Assembly (NCBI GenBank): GCA_002717365.1
Contig: PBDJ01000008.1
Span: 1-64,000 of the forward strand
DNA length: 64,000 nt
Direction of reading: 5' to 3'
Source: Acidimicrobiaceae bacterium
GTDB taxonomy: Bacteria > Actinomycetota > Acidimicrobiia > Acidimicrobiales > MedAcidi-G1
Shown here: positions 35,158-43,607 of the stretch, piece after piece
Layout: each line of letters begins with the position of its first letter
How positions within the stretch are numbered: position 1 is the stretch's first letter
Translations under genes and position numbers: made by a program
The notes under the pieces: generated by a model
Database searches by the model: none
Told to the model about the DNA's origin: nothing
The model's input: only the letters and a program-made list of their open reading frames with translations

Positions 35158-35552
35158 AGTTTCGCGGCGATCCCATCGTGTTTGGCGACAAGGCGCCGGG
35201 GGGCGGTGAGCCGCCAACACTCCTCTACCACGCCGGCTACCTCGTCCCAATCGAGGTCCACGTCCAATCGGAGGCCCACCCAGCCCCGCGGGCCGACGTA
35301 GGGCGGGACGAAGAACCGGTCCGGCTCTTGTTCCACCAGTTCGGCTTGCACCCCGGGAGCCGCCTTGAACCAGAGGTTGGGTCGCCCGTCGGTCGGACTT
35401 TCGTGGAGATTGCAGAAGGCCGGGCGTTTAGCCACGCCGAACGTCGGCATCCCGTGGTTGAGGCGTTCCTCCACGCCGGGGAGGGCGAGGCAGATATCAC
35501 GAAACCGGTCGACCAGGTCGTCGACCGATGGCCCACGGGGTGGATGGTCCAT
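35124..35552 (-). CDS. MmcQ/YjbR family protein
   Basis: 142 residues from ATG at 35552. The YjbR fold pattern is clear: VEERLNHGMPTFGVAKRPAFC, LWFKAAPG, FFVPPYVGPRGWVGLRLD and a C-terminal helix with RLTAPRRLV. The family has a DNA-binding-like double-wing shape but no settled function. The start lies only two bases after the tRNA-Ala 3' end, so tRNA processing would leave a leaderless mRNA. Confidence 0.85.
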   Translation of the reverse strand: MDHPPRGPSVDDLVDRFRDICLALPGVEERLNHGMPTFGVAKRPAFCNLHESPTDGRPNLWFKAAPGVQAELVEQEPDRFFVPPYVGPRGWVGLRLDVDLDWDEVAGVVEECWRLTAPRRLVAKHDGIAAKLQSPDDTLDGR

Positions 35553-35554
35553 GG

Positions 35555-35628
35555 TGGAGCTGATGGGAATCGAACCCACGACCCCCTGCTTGCAAAGCAG
35601 GTGCTCTAGCCAACTGAGCTACAGCCCC
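35555..35628 (-). tRNA. tRNA-Ala (TGC)
   Basis: 74 nt. Acceptor GGGGCTG/CAGCTCC contains the G3:U70 wobble pair that identifies alanine tRNA; anticodon stem CCTGC/GCAGG with loop TTTGCAA (TGC). CCA is not encoded. Confidence 0.97.
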
Positions 35629-35723
35629 GAGGCGTCCCAAGAGGATGCCAATCATCGTAGGGCGATGAGGCACGATGTCGGGATGCCATTTGTCTCTCCA
35701 CTGCGGTTCACCGGGCCGACCTC

Positions 35724-36788
35724 GTGATCAAGTACCTGGGGTCCAAGCGACGGTTGGTGCCGGTACTCGGTGAAATGTTCACCGCCTCAGGGGCCCGGAC
35801 GGCCCTCGACCTGTTTACCGGGACGACCCGGGTGGCCCAGGAGTTCAAACGCCGGAGCGGTCTGGTTACCGCCGTGGACTCGGCCCGCTATTCGGAGGCT
35901 TTCGCCCGGTGCTATGTGGAGATCGACGCCGACTTAGTCGACGCCGGGGAGGTTGCTGGGGCGTTGGAGTACCTGTCTCACCTCCCGGGAGAACCCGGCT
36001 ACGTCACCGAGGTGTTTTGTGAACAGTCCCGCTTCTTTCAACCGTTCAACGGGGCACGGATCGACGCCATCCGTAACGCGCTGGATACCGATTTCACCGG
36101 TACCCCCTTGTTCCCTATTTTGCTAACCAGCCTGTTGGAGGCGGCCGACCGGGTGGACTCCACCACCGGCCAGCAGATGGCCTACCTCAAGTCATGGGCA
36201 CCCCGGTCGTTCAACCCGCTAGAACTACGACCTCCCACCTTGCTGGCCGGAGCGGGGACCGCGGTGAGAGGCGACGCCTTGGACCTGGTCGGGACGCTCG
36301 GCCCGTTCGATCTTGCCTACCTAGATCCCCCATACAACCAGCACCGGTACATTGCCAACTACCACGTGTGGGAGACCTTGGTGGCGTGGGACGCCCCTAA
36401 GCACTACGGAGTGGCGTGCAAGCGCGTCGACGTGCGCGATGACTCCACAAGGAGCTCGTTCAACCGGAAGCGGGAGATGCCTGTCGCTCTGGCCGAGGTC
36501 GTGGGCGCTGTGGACGCCGAGGTGGTGGTGGTCTCCTACAACGACGAGGCGTGGATTAGTCGAGACGACCTAGTTGACTTGTGCCGGATCCGAGGTGAGG
36601 TCTGCCTGCTGGCCTTCGATTCGAAGCGGTACGTAGGAGCCCAGATCGGCATCCACTCGCCGTCCGGCGAACGGGTCGGCAAGGTCTCCCACCTCAGGAA
36701 CCAGGAGTACCTAGTGGTGGCCGGGGAGCGCTCCTTGATCCGGAATATGGCAGCACGGTTCACCAGCAACCGGTTAGATGCCGGCTAA
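35724..36788 (+). CDS. D12-class N6-adenine DNA methyltransferase
   Basis: 354 residues starting MIKYLGSKRRLVP, the D12/Dam-type opening. SAM-binding motif region LDLFTGTTRVAQEFK replaces the textbook FxGxG with a close variant; the catalytic motif is DPPYNQHRY near residue 200. No restriction endonuclease or specificity gene is adjacent, so it would be an orphan methylase or a housekeeping marker of DNA state. Start is GTG. Recognition sequence cannot be predicted. Confidence 0.82.
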   Translation: MIKYLGSKRRLVPVLGEMFTASGARTALDLFTGTTRVAQEFKRRSGLVTAVDSARYSEAFARCYVEIDADLVDAGEVAGALEYLSHLPGEPGYVTEVFCEQSRFFQPFNGARIDAIRNALDTDFTGTPLFPILLTSLLEAADRVDSTTGQQMAYLKSWAPRSFNPLELRPPTLLAGAGTAVRGDALDLVGTLGPFDLAYLDPPYNQHRYIANYHVWETLVAWDAPKHYGVACKRVDVRDDSTRSSFNRKREMPVALAEVVGAVDAEVVVVSYNDEAWISRDDLVDLCRIRGEVCLLAFDSKRYVGAQIGIHSPSGERVGKVSHLRNQEYLVVAGERSLIRNMAARFTSNRLDAG

Positions 36789-36843
36789 GGACCGTTCTTC
36801 AGACTGCCGACGAGGTGCTAACAGTCGTGTTAGGTGGTGGCCT

Positions 36844-37665
36844 TCAGGTGGCCATGGGGCGGCCAAAGGGAAGTTCGCCCAGCCAGCCGGTCAGAAATGC
36901 TTCGGCTCGCTCACAGGCACCGATTATGGGTCCGTCGCCGTGACCCACCACGTCGGCGACGACCTCGCTCACCAGAGCTCGGGTTCGATCAGCGTCACCA
37001 ACCAGTGGCCCGCAGGTAGTGACGAAGTCGGGCAAGGCCAGGATGTCATTGCGTTGACAGTGGGCGATGGCTTTGGCGGTCAGAGGCAGTGGCCCGGTCG
37101 GGACCACCACCCGTACGCCGAGTTGGTCGGCTACCCGGTGGTCGATGGCCCCTACCCGGACCCCGGCGAACAGCAGGTCGGCCGGGGCGGTGAACGGGTC
37201 CTCGACCTCCAACACCGAAAGTCCCCGGTCGACTAGAGCTTCGGTCAGCGCCTGCCCACCTGAGCCGTCGACTACCGCCGTCTCGGCCGTGGGGAAGGCA
37301 GCTATCGCGGCGGCTACCGCTCCGGCGGCTACCAGAACCGCATCGGCCGGGGCCTCCACGGCACCGAGCTCACCAGCTTCCACCCCCTTGGCAGCGGCCA
37401 GCCGGTAGCCAGCCTCCCAGCCGGCGACCTCCCCGGCGAAGGCGGTGAGGGCCACTGCCCGGCCCTCGGGGGTGGAGTTGATGCCGGCGGAGATGCCGGT
37501 CTCCCGGCGCTCCAGGATCGCCAGGGCGTAGGTAACCGATCGGGCCAGATCCCGGGCGCCGCCCTGGAGGACTTTGGGAGCGAGCCGAGCCACGCCATGG
37601 CCGGATACGTCAGCCAGGTCTACGGCCAGGAAAGCATCGGTGGTGGTCAGTTTGCGGATGAACAT
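36844..37665 (-). CDS. degenerate Glu/Leu/Phe/Val-dehydrogenase-like protein
   Basis: 273 residues from ATG at 37665 (MFIRKLTTTDAFLAVDL). Layout resembles amino-acid dehydrogenases: the segment LAPKVLQGGARDLARSVTYALAI aligns with their LGGTR...LARAMTYK, and LALPDFVTTCGPLV with their IPDFVANAGG. However, the catalytic GGxK lysine motif is lost (RRETGISAGIN) and the dinucleotide Gly motif is AAGAVAAAIA. It may lack catalysis or use another ligand. Followed downstream in reading by nothing obvious; upstream lies xseB. Assignment is tentative. Confidence 0.5.
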   Translation of the reverse strand: MFIRKLTTTDAFLAVDLADVSGHGVARLAPKVLQGGARDLARSVTYALAILERRETGISAGINSTPEGRAVALTAFAGEVAGWEAGYRLAAAKGVEAGELGAVEAPADAVLVAAGAVAAAIAAFPTAETAVVDGSGGQALTEALVDRGLSVLEVEDPFTAPADLLFAGVRVGAIDHRVADQLGVRVVVPTGPLPLTAKAIAHCQRNDILALPDFVTTCGPLVGDADRTRALVSEVVADVVGHGDGPIIGACERAEAFLTGWLGELPFGRPMAT

Positions 37666-37690
37666 GGCGATGGGGTAGCGGCCTCGTCGG

Positions 37691-37906
37691 TCAGACGTCG
37701 TCGAGGGAGCCGACCACCTGGTCGATCTGGAAGCGAGCGTCGTCCAGCCGGGACCGGCAGTGGCGGATGAGGGCGTCGGCACGTTCGACCCGAACGGCTA
37801 GTTGGTCGACGTCGGTGGTGTCGGACTCCAGGGCGGCCAGGATCTCCTGCAACTCATCGAGGGCTGCGGCGTAACCGCCGATGTCCGTTGGCTGGTCGTT
37901 GGTCAC
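37691..37906 (-). CDS. xseB: exodeoxyribonuclease VII small subunit
   Basis: 71 residues, all helical, with the XseB pattern YAAALDELQEILAALES and LAVRVERADALIRHCRSRLDDA. GTG start overlaps the xseA stop as GTGA, the usual coupled arrangement. Several copies bind each large subunit. Confidence 0.93.
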   Translation of the reverse strand: MTNDQPTDIGGYAAALDELQEILAALESDTTDVDQLAVRVERADALIRHCRSRLDDARFQIDQVVGSLDDV

Positions 37907-39207
37907 CGTGTCCCCCCAGGATCGTCAGCCGACGTGGTGTCGACCGTGCTGGTGACCGTACCTCCGGCAACCCGGGTGACTAGTGGGTCACCGGGCGAGA
38001 CATCGGACACCGACCGGACCAGGCTGCCGTCGGCCCGTCGGGTGATTGACCAGCCGCGGGCCACGATCCGAGCCGGGTCCAGGGCCCGGAGCCGACCCGC
38101 CATACCGTCCAGCCTTTCCACCTGGCGGTCGAGGACCCCCAGTGGCTCCCGCCGCAGGCGCCCCCCGAGGTCGACCAACCGGTCGGCCCGGCGGTCCAAC
38201 ACGGTGTTGGCTGCCGCCGCCGTTCGGCGGGCTAGGTCATCGACCAACAGCCCGGCCCGGTCGACGACTCCGGTTACCCGTTCGGCGATGGCAACCTGTA
38301 GCCCGGCCACAGCGTCGGCGAAGGCCCGGACCTGTTCGACGATGGCCGTTGCACAGGCTGTTGGAGTCTTGAGGACTGTGTGGGCCACCTCATCGGCCAC
38401 CGCGCGATCCACCTCGTGGCCGATACCGGTCACCACAGGCACATCCAATGTGGCGATGGTGCGGGCCAGGACCTCAGCGTCGAAAGCTGCCAGGTCGGAG
38501 GCCGATCCCCCGCCTCGGACCAAGGCGATGACATCGGGTCGGTGGGTAGCCAATACATGTAGGGCCTCAGAAAGGTCAGCGGCTGCGCCATCACCCTGGA
38601 CCCGGGTGTCGTGTTCCAAAACGGTGAACGGTAATCCACTACGGACCAGTTCCTGGATGAAGTCGGCATGGGCTGCTGAACCCACGCTGGTCACGAGACC
38701 GATGCACAACGGGGGAACGGGAATGGGGTTCGCCCGGTTGGCGGTGAGGAGGTCATCTTTGGCGAGTTGGCGCAGTAGCCGTTCCCGCTCAGCGGCCAAA
38801 CGCCCCAAAGTGAAGGTCGGGTCTACCCCATTCATGATCAGTTGCAGACGACCGTTGGGTGGGTAGAAGTCCAGCCGGGCCCGGATCCGGAGTTGGAGGT
38901 CGTCGACTAGGGAAAGGCCACCTGCCTCAGCCAAGGTCCGATCAACTACGGCCCGGGAATTCTTAAACAGCGCCACGCTGAACTTTGCCGCCACGGCCTT
39001 CCCGGGTACCTCTGACGGCTCGACGAGATCGAAGTAGGCATGGCCCGATCGCGCCTCACGGTAGTTGGAGACCTGTCCCTCCACCCAGAGGTCCTCGGGG
39101 AACAGCCCATCCAGTCCGTCCTTCACCAGGACACCAAGGGCGCCTACGGTTAGGACGGGCAGGTCTCCGGCCGGGAAGTTGACTAAGCGGGACGATGAGG
39201 GGTCCAC
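37903..39207 (-). CDS. xseA: exodeoxyribonuclease VII large subunit
   Basis: Single-strand DNA exonuclease acting in both directions. 434 residues: N-terminal OB fold (LWVEGQVSNYREARSGHAYFDL), catalytic core with VRGGGSASDLAAFD and TGIGHEVDRAVADEVAH, and a long helical C-terminal half that holds XseB. Start is GTG. Co-transcribed with xseB. The following 222 bp toward the fadD-like gene hold no visible gene. Confidence 0.95.
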   Translation of the reverse strand: MDPSSSRLVNFPAGDLPVLTVGALGVLVKDGLDGLFPEDLWVEGQVSNYREARSGHAYFDLVEPSEVPGKAVAAKFSVALFKNSRAVVDRTLAEAGGLSLVDDLQLRIRARLDFYPPNGRLQLIMNGVDPTFTLGRLAAERERLLRQLAKDDLLTANRANPIPVPPLCIGLVTSVGSAAHADFIQELVRSGLPFTVLEHDTRVQGDGAAADLSEALHVLATHRPDVIALVRGGGSASDLAAFDAEVLARTIATLDVPVVTGIGHEVDRAVADEVAHTVLKTPTACATAIVEQVRAFADAVAGLQVAIAERVTGVVDRAGLLVDDLARRTAAAANTVLDRRADRLVDLGGRLRREPLGVLDRQVERLDGMAGRLRALDPARIVARGWSITRRADGSLVRSVSDVSPGDPLVTRVAGGTVTSTVDTTSADDPGGTR

Positions 39208-39429
39208 GTCAGCGACCCTACCGATAGGAGGGGATAACTTGCCGACCCCGAGGAGCCCTACGGCATCACGGAGTTGTTACAGCGCTGGCTAGTCGGAAAG
39301 CTGCGGTCGGGGATACCGTTCGGCCCACAGACTCAGTGATTTCAAGTTCTGGTGGTCCAACCACTGGCTTTAATTAGTTTGGACGTCCTGGATTTGTGCG
39401 ACTCGCAGTCGAAGACGAATGGACAGACC

Positions 39430-41310
39430 ATGGCGCTGACCGATGGTGAAACCCTGGTCGTTGAGGAGTCGTCACGGGCTGTCACGATTGCTCACCAGAT
39501 TCGCACAATGTCCTTACTCCGCCCCGAGAAGGTGGCGATGCGGGAGAAGGACTTCGGTATCTGGCAGGAGTACACCTGGGAGAAGACTTGGGATCTCGTC
39601 CACACGGCAGCTCACGGTCTGCTGGCCCTCGGTGTCGACGTCGGCGACCGAGTCTCGATCCAATCAGAGAACCGGCCTGAGTGGCTGATCCTGGACTTCG
39701 CCACAGTGGCTGTGCGCGGTATCACCGTTGGCTTTTACCCCACTAACCCCACGGCAGAGGTCGAGTACCTGTTGACCGACTGCGGGTCGATACTCCACCT
39801 GGCCGAGGACCAGGAACAGGTCGACCGGGTGCTCGAGATCGATAGTTCAAAAATCGCCGGTGTCCGAAAAATCCTCTACTGCGAACCCCGGGGTGTGCAG
39901 CAATACGACGACGAGCGGCTCCTGGCCTGGGATGACTTCCTAGCCATCGGACTGGAGCATCGGTTGGCCCATGAGCATGCCGTCGAGGACCGCATGGACC
40001 AGGCGCATGTCGACGACGTGATGACACTCGTCTACACGTCAGGGACGACGGGTCCGCCGAAGGGAGCGATGCTCACCCACGCCAACGTGGCCTACTGCAT
40101 GTCGTACTTCGACGACGCTGGCCTTCGAGGCGGACGCGCGCCGAGTAACGACGACGTTCAGGTCTGCTACCTGCCGCTGTGTCACGTGGCCGAGCGTATT
40201 TTTTCCACATTCCACGCAGCCCATATTGGCCTGACCCTCAACTTCGCTGAGTCCATCGACACCGTCCAGGAAAACCTCCGAGAGGTCCAGCCCACCCTGT
40301 TCTTCGCTGTGCCCCGGATCTGGGAGAAACTCCACGCTGGGGTCATGATCAAAGGTGCAGACGCCAGTGCGTTCAAGCGCCTGTGGCTGGGGTTCGGGTT
40401 CTTTCTCGCCGGGGTGATCGGTCGGGACAAAGTGGCCAACGGCGGCCTGCACACCTTCCGAAGCCGGCTACTGGCCGCTATCGGCTACCCACTGGTGTTC
40501 CGGGCCCTGAAGGAAAGGCTCGGTCTGCGACGCTGCTGGTACGCAGGATCCGGTGCAGCCCCCATTGCCCCGGAGATTCTGGAGTTCTTCATGGGGATCG
40601 GTGTGCCGGTCTACGAACTGTACGGAATGACTGAGAACTCGGCCATTGCCACCGCGAATTTTCCAGGGCGCCTGAAGTTGGGCACGGTTGGAGAGCCCCT
40701 TGGCCAGAACCGGCCGGAGTTCGGCTTTCGGATCGATGAGGAAACGGGTGAGATCCAGGTAAAGCACCCGGGGGTATTTGCCGGCTACTGGAACAAGCCC
40801 GAGCAGACGGCTGAGACTTTCACTGATGACGGTTGGCTCATGACTGGCGACGTCGGCGAGTGGGTGGAAGGCACCCATGTCCGGCTTGTGGACCGGATCA
40901 AGCACATCATCATCACCTCGGGGGGCAAGAACATCTCGCCCTCGGAGATCGAAAACAGCCTCAAGACGTCGCCCTACGTCAAGGAGGCCATGGTCATCGG
41001 GGACCGACGCAAGTTCCTGTCAGCGCTTATCGGTATCGAGTTGGACACCGTCGGCGACTGGGCCCTGCGGAAAAATATCCCGTACACCACGTACCGCGAC
41101 CTATCCGAAAAGCCTGAGGTCTTGGAACTCATCCAGGGTGTGATCAAGGAAACCAACGAGAAGTTCGCCCGGGTCGAGGAAGTCAAACGGTTCCGGATGA
41201 TTCCCAAGGAACTAGACCACGAGGACGGCGAGCTCACAGCTACCCAGAAGATCAAGAGGTCTTCTATGGAGGAAATGTTCAACGAACTCATTGAAGAGAT
41301 GTACGTGTGA
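39430..41310 (+). CDS. AMP-dependent acyl-CoA synthetase
   Basis: 626 residues from ATG at 39430. Acid:CoA ligase motifs are complete: YTSGTTGPPKGAML (ATP binding), YGMTENSAIAT, and ITSGGKNISPSEIE near the C-terminus. It resembles FadD15-type long-chain ligases that sit at the head of Liv-type transporter operons. Its stop overlaps the livH-like start (GTGA). In such operons the ligase probably activates the acid that the transporter imports, but the substrate cannot be read from sequence. Confidence 0.9.
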   Translation: MALTDGETLVVEESSRAVTIAHQIRTMSLLRPEKVAMREKDFGIWQEYTWEKTWDLVHTAAHGLLALGVDVGDRVSIQSENRPEWLILDFATVAVRGITVGFYPTNPTAEVEYLLTDCGSILHLAEDQEQVDRVLEIDSSKIAGVRKILYCEPRGVQQYDDERLLAWDDFLAIGLEHRLAHEHAVEDRMDQAHVDDVMTLVYTSGTTGPPKGAMLTHANVAYCMSYFDDAGLRGGRAPSNDDVQVCYLPLCHVAERIFSTFHAAHIGLTLNFAESIDTVQENLREVQPTLFFAVPRIWEKLHAGVMIKGADASAFKRLWLGFGFFLAGVIGRDKVANGGLHTFRSRLLAAIGYPLVFRALKERLGLRRCWYAGSGAAPIAPEILEFFMGIGVPVYELYGMTENSAIATANFPGRLKLGTVGEPLGQNRPEFGFRIDEETGEIQVKHPGVFAGYWNKPEQTAETFTDDGWLMTGDVGEWVEGTHVRLVDRIKHIIITSGGKNISPSEIENSLKTSPYVKEAMVIGDRRKFLSALIGIELDTVGDWALRKNIPYTTYRDLSEKPEVLELIQGVIKETNEKFARVEEVKRFRMIPKELDHEDGELTATQKIKRSSMEEMFNELIEEMYV

Positions 41311-42281
41311 GCGGCCTCCCGCTGGTGCTGGCTGCCAACGCTTTGGACACCTTTGTCCAGACGCTCTTCAAGGCTCTCGCACTCGGGTCGCTCTATGCGC
41401 TTCTGGCACTCGGCTTCGTACTCATCTACAAAGCCACCCAGACGATCAACTTTGCCCAAGGAGCGCTAGCTCTCGCTGGGACCTGGTTTCTGTCGATCAT
41501 CTTCATGGACTGGGAAATACCCGGTCGTTGGATTGGTGGACCGGGTTGGGTCCACTGGTTCATCGCACTTTTGTTGGCTGCGACTGCCACGGCGGTGCTT
41601 GGCCTGATTGTCGAACGTCTAACTATTCGCCCGATGATTGGCGAACCCCTCTTCTCGATGGCTGTCATCACCCTCGGGCTGGAAGTCGTGATTCGAGTTG
41701 TCGCCTTCGACGCTGTCAACACCACCCCGCGGATACTTGGTATCCCATGGGGAGCGGAGACATTCAAAATCGGCGGCGCAATGGTTGCCTGGTCCTACAT
41801 CGCAGCCATTGGGATGGCCGGTGTCGCCTTCCTCGGCACCTGGCGGTTCTTCAAAACCCGGACCGGTGTGGCCATGAGGGCTACCGCCTTCGACCAGGAA
41901 GCAGCGCTCGCCCAGGGCATCAACGTCGGTCGGGTCTTCGCTATCGCCTGGGCGGCTGGAGCCGCCTTGGCTGCAATCTCCGGGATCTTCGCCTCAATGC
42001 CTCCCTGGGGCCCGGCTGGCTTAGCCAGTCGGGACGGTGCCTTCTTTGCCTTTCGTGCACTGCCAGCGGTGATTCTCGGCGGTCTTGATTCAGTTGTGGG
42101 GGCACTGATCGGTGGCCTAATTATCGGATTTGCCGAAGTATTCGCTGGTCAGTACCTCGCGAGTTACACAGGTGTCATTGGCACGGGCTACCAACAGGTA
42201 GTGCCCTACGTGGTCATGCTCGTTGGTCTTCTGGTGAGGCCCTACGGCATATTCGGGACAGCAGAGGTTCGCCGGGTATGA
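41307..42281 (+). CDS. livH: branched-chain-type ABC transporter permease, LivH family
   Basis: 324 residues with about eight membrane helices. Typical LivH segments: LGSLYALLALGFVLIYKATQTINFAQGA near the start, ATAFDQEAALAQGINV cytoplasmic loop that contacts the ATPases, and PAVILGGLDSVVGALIGGLIIGFAE. It overlaps both neighbours by four bases. Forms the translocation pathway with the LivM-like protein. Confidence 0.92.
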   Translation: MSGLPLVLAANALDTFVQTLFKALALGSLYALLALGFVLIYKATQTINFAQGALALAGTWFLSIIFMDWEIPGRWIGGPGWVHWFIALLLAATATAVLGLIVERLTIRPMIGEPLFSMAVITLGLEVVIRVVAFDAVNTTPRILGIPWGAETFKIGGAMVAWSYIAAIGMAGVAFLGTWRFFKTRTGVAMRATAFDQEAALAQGINVGRVFAIAWAAGAALAAISGIFASMPPWGPAGLASRDGAFFAFRALPAVILGGLDSVVGALIGGLIIGFAEVFAGQYLASYTGVIGTGYQQVVPYVVMLVGLLVRPYGIFGTAEVRRV

Positions 42282-43531
42282 GGGGTCGGCCGAACCTTTA
42301 CACGTCCTACGAGGCTGAGTCACAACTTATGCCCACGCGTACCAAGAAAGTCGTTCTCGGCCTCTTTCTGGTCGTGGCCGTGCTGATGCCGTTTGACCTG
42401 CCGATAATTGACCAACTCCCGGTCGTTCGCTTTCTAGGCGACAACGTGTGGCTCCGCCTCGTCAATAGGGCGCTCTGCTTCATGATTGCTGCACTCGGCT
42501 TGAACATTTTGTCGGGCCTAGCCGGTCAGATCTCATTGGGTCATACGTTCTTTGGAGGCGTTGGTGCCTACACGGCAGTGCTGATGGGGGGAAAGGCATC
42601 TTCGAATTTGTGGGGTTGGGGTCTTCCCATGTGGTTGTGGCTTCCGGCTGCCGGAGTCGTTGCTGCAGCAGTGGGCATCGCAGTCGCCCCCGCGGCGGTT
42701 CGAGTCCGTGGCCTGTACCTCGGCATCGTCACCCTTGGTCTCGTTTTCATCGGACTTCACCTCTCACGGGTATTTCCGGAAATAGCAGGCCCGGGCGCAC
42801 TAGGTCGCAAGTGGCCTCGGATGGAACTCCGGCTCTGGAAGGAGGATGAACCATTCCTCGACTTTTCCCGAGATGGGCATTGGCTGTGGTTCGACATCAA
42901 CAAGAACCAGAAGACCTACCTGTTTCTTCTGGTCGTCGTCATCGTCATGGCCTGGATGGCCGCCAACCTTGCTCGTAGCAGAACCGGTAGAGCACTTCAG
43001 GCCATTCGCGATCGTGATGTTGCCGCTGAGATCATGGGTGTCCCCGAATACCGTTACAAGACCACCGCGTTCGCTATCTCATCCTTCTATGCCGGGATTG
43101 GCGGGGCCCTGTTCGCCTCCCTGTCTGTGCAGCTACCCCCGGAACAATGGAGCCTCATCGGCGCGGTCACGTTCATCGCAGCGCTACTCATCGGAGGAAT
43201 GGGACGCGTGTCAGGAGTTCTGATGGGCTCATTCTTCGTCGTGACATCTCACCGTTTCGTTGAGGAGATCGTGGACTGGATGAAACACCAGGCTGAGGAG
43301 GGAGGCGTGTTCTCAGGTTTCTTCGATTTCCTGATCAGCACGGGACAAGGAGACGGCGGTTTCGTTTCCGTTATGGAGACTGCCCTGGGCTACCCGTTGC
43401 CAGTGAGCGCCCTTGATGAGATCATCTATGGCCTCCTAATCATCTTCTTTTTGCTATTCGAACCGTTAGGCCTTTATGGCATCTGGATCAAGATCCGCAA
43501 CTACTGGAAGGGATGGCCGTTCAGTTACTGA
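42278..43531 (+). CDS. livM: branched-chain-type ABC transporter permease, LivM family
   Basis: 417 residues. ATG at 42278 overlaps the livH stop as ATGA, so it is preferred over ATG at 42329. LivM features: LNILSGLAGQISLGHTFFGGVGAY, FVGLHLSRVFPEIAGPG-like region, and IRDRDVAAEIMGVPEYRYKTTAF. A longer periplasmic-type loop (about residues 165-210) with charged residues is present, as in ligase-associated Liv systems. Confidence 0.92.
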   Translation: MRGRPNLYTSYEAESQLMPTRTKKVVLGLFLVVAVLMPFDLPIIDQLPVVRFLGDNVWLRLVNRALCFMIAALGLNILSGLAGQISLGHTFFGGVGAYTAVLMGGKASSNLWGWGLPMWLWLPAAGVVAAAVGIAVAPAAVRVRGLYLGIVTLGLVFIGLHLSRVFPEIAGPGALGRKWPRMELRLWKEDEPFLDFSRDGHWLWFDINKNQKTYLFLLVVVIVMAWMAANLARSRTGRALQAIRDRDVAAEIMGVPEYRYKTTAFAISSFYAGIGGALFASLSVQLPPEQWSLIGAVTFIAALLIGGMGRVSGVLMGSFFVVTSHRFVEEIVDWMKHQAEEGGVFSGFFDFLISTGQGDGGFVSVMETALGYPLPVSALDEIIYGLLIIFFLLFEPLGLYGIWIKIRNYWKGWPFSY

Positions 43532-43607
43532 ACCGCCGCCCAATACAAATAGATCTCGGGACTCCATCTGGGTCCGACGGGAACCGACAAATGAGGGGAA
43601 ACTCAAC

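Noticed and set aside
36818-36833. Small hairpin CTAACA/TGTTAG between convergent genes
   Set aside because: Six-bp stem without T-run; too weak to call a terminator.
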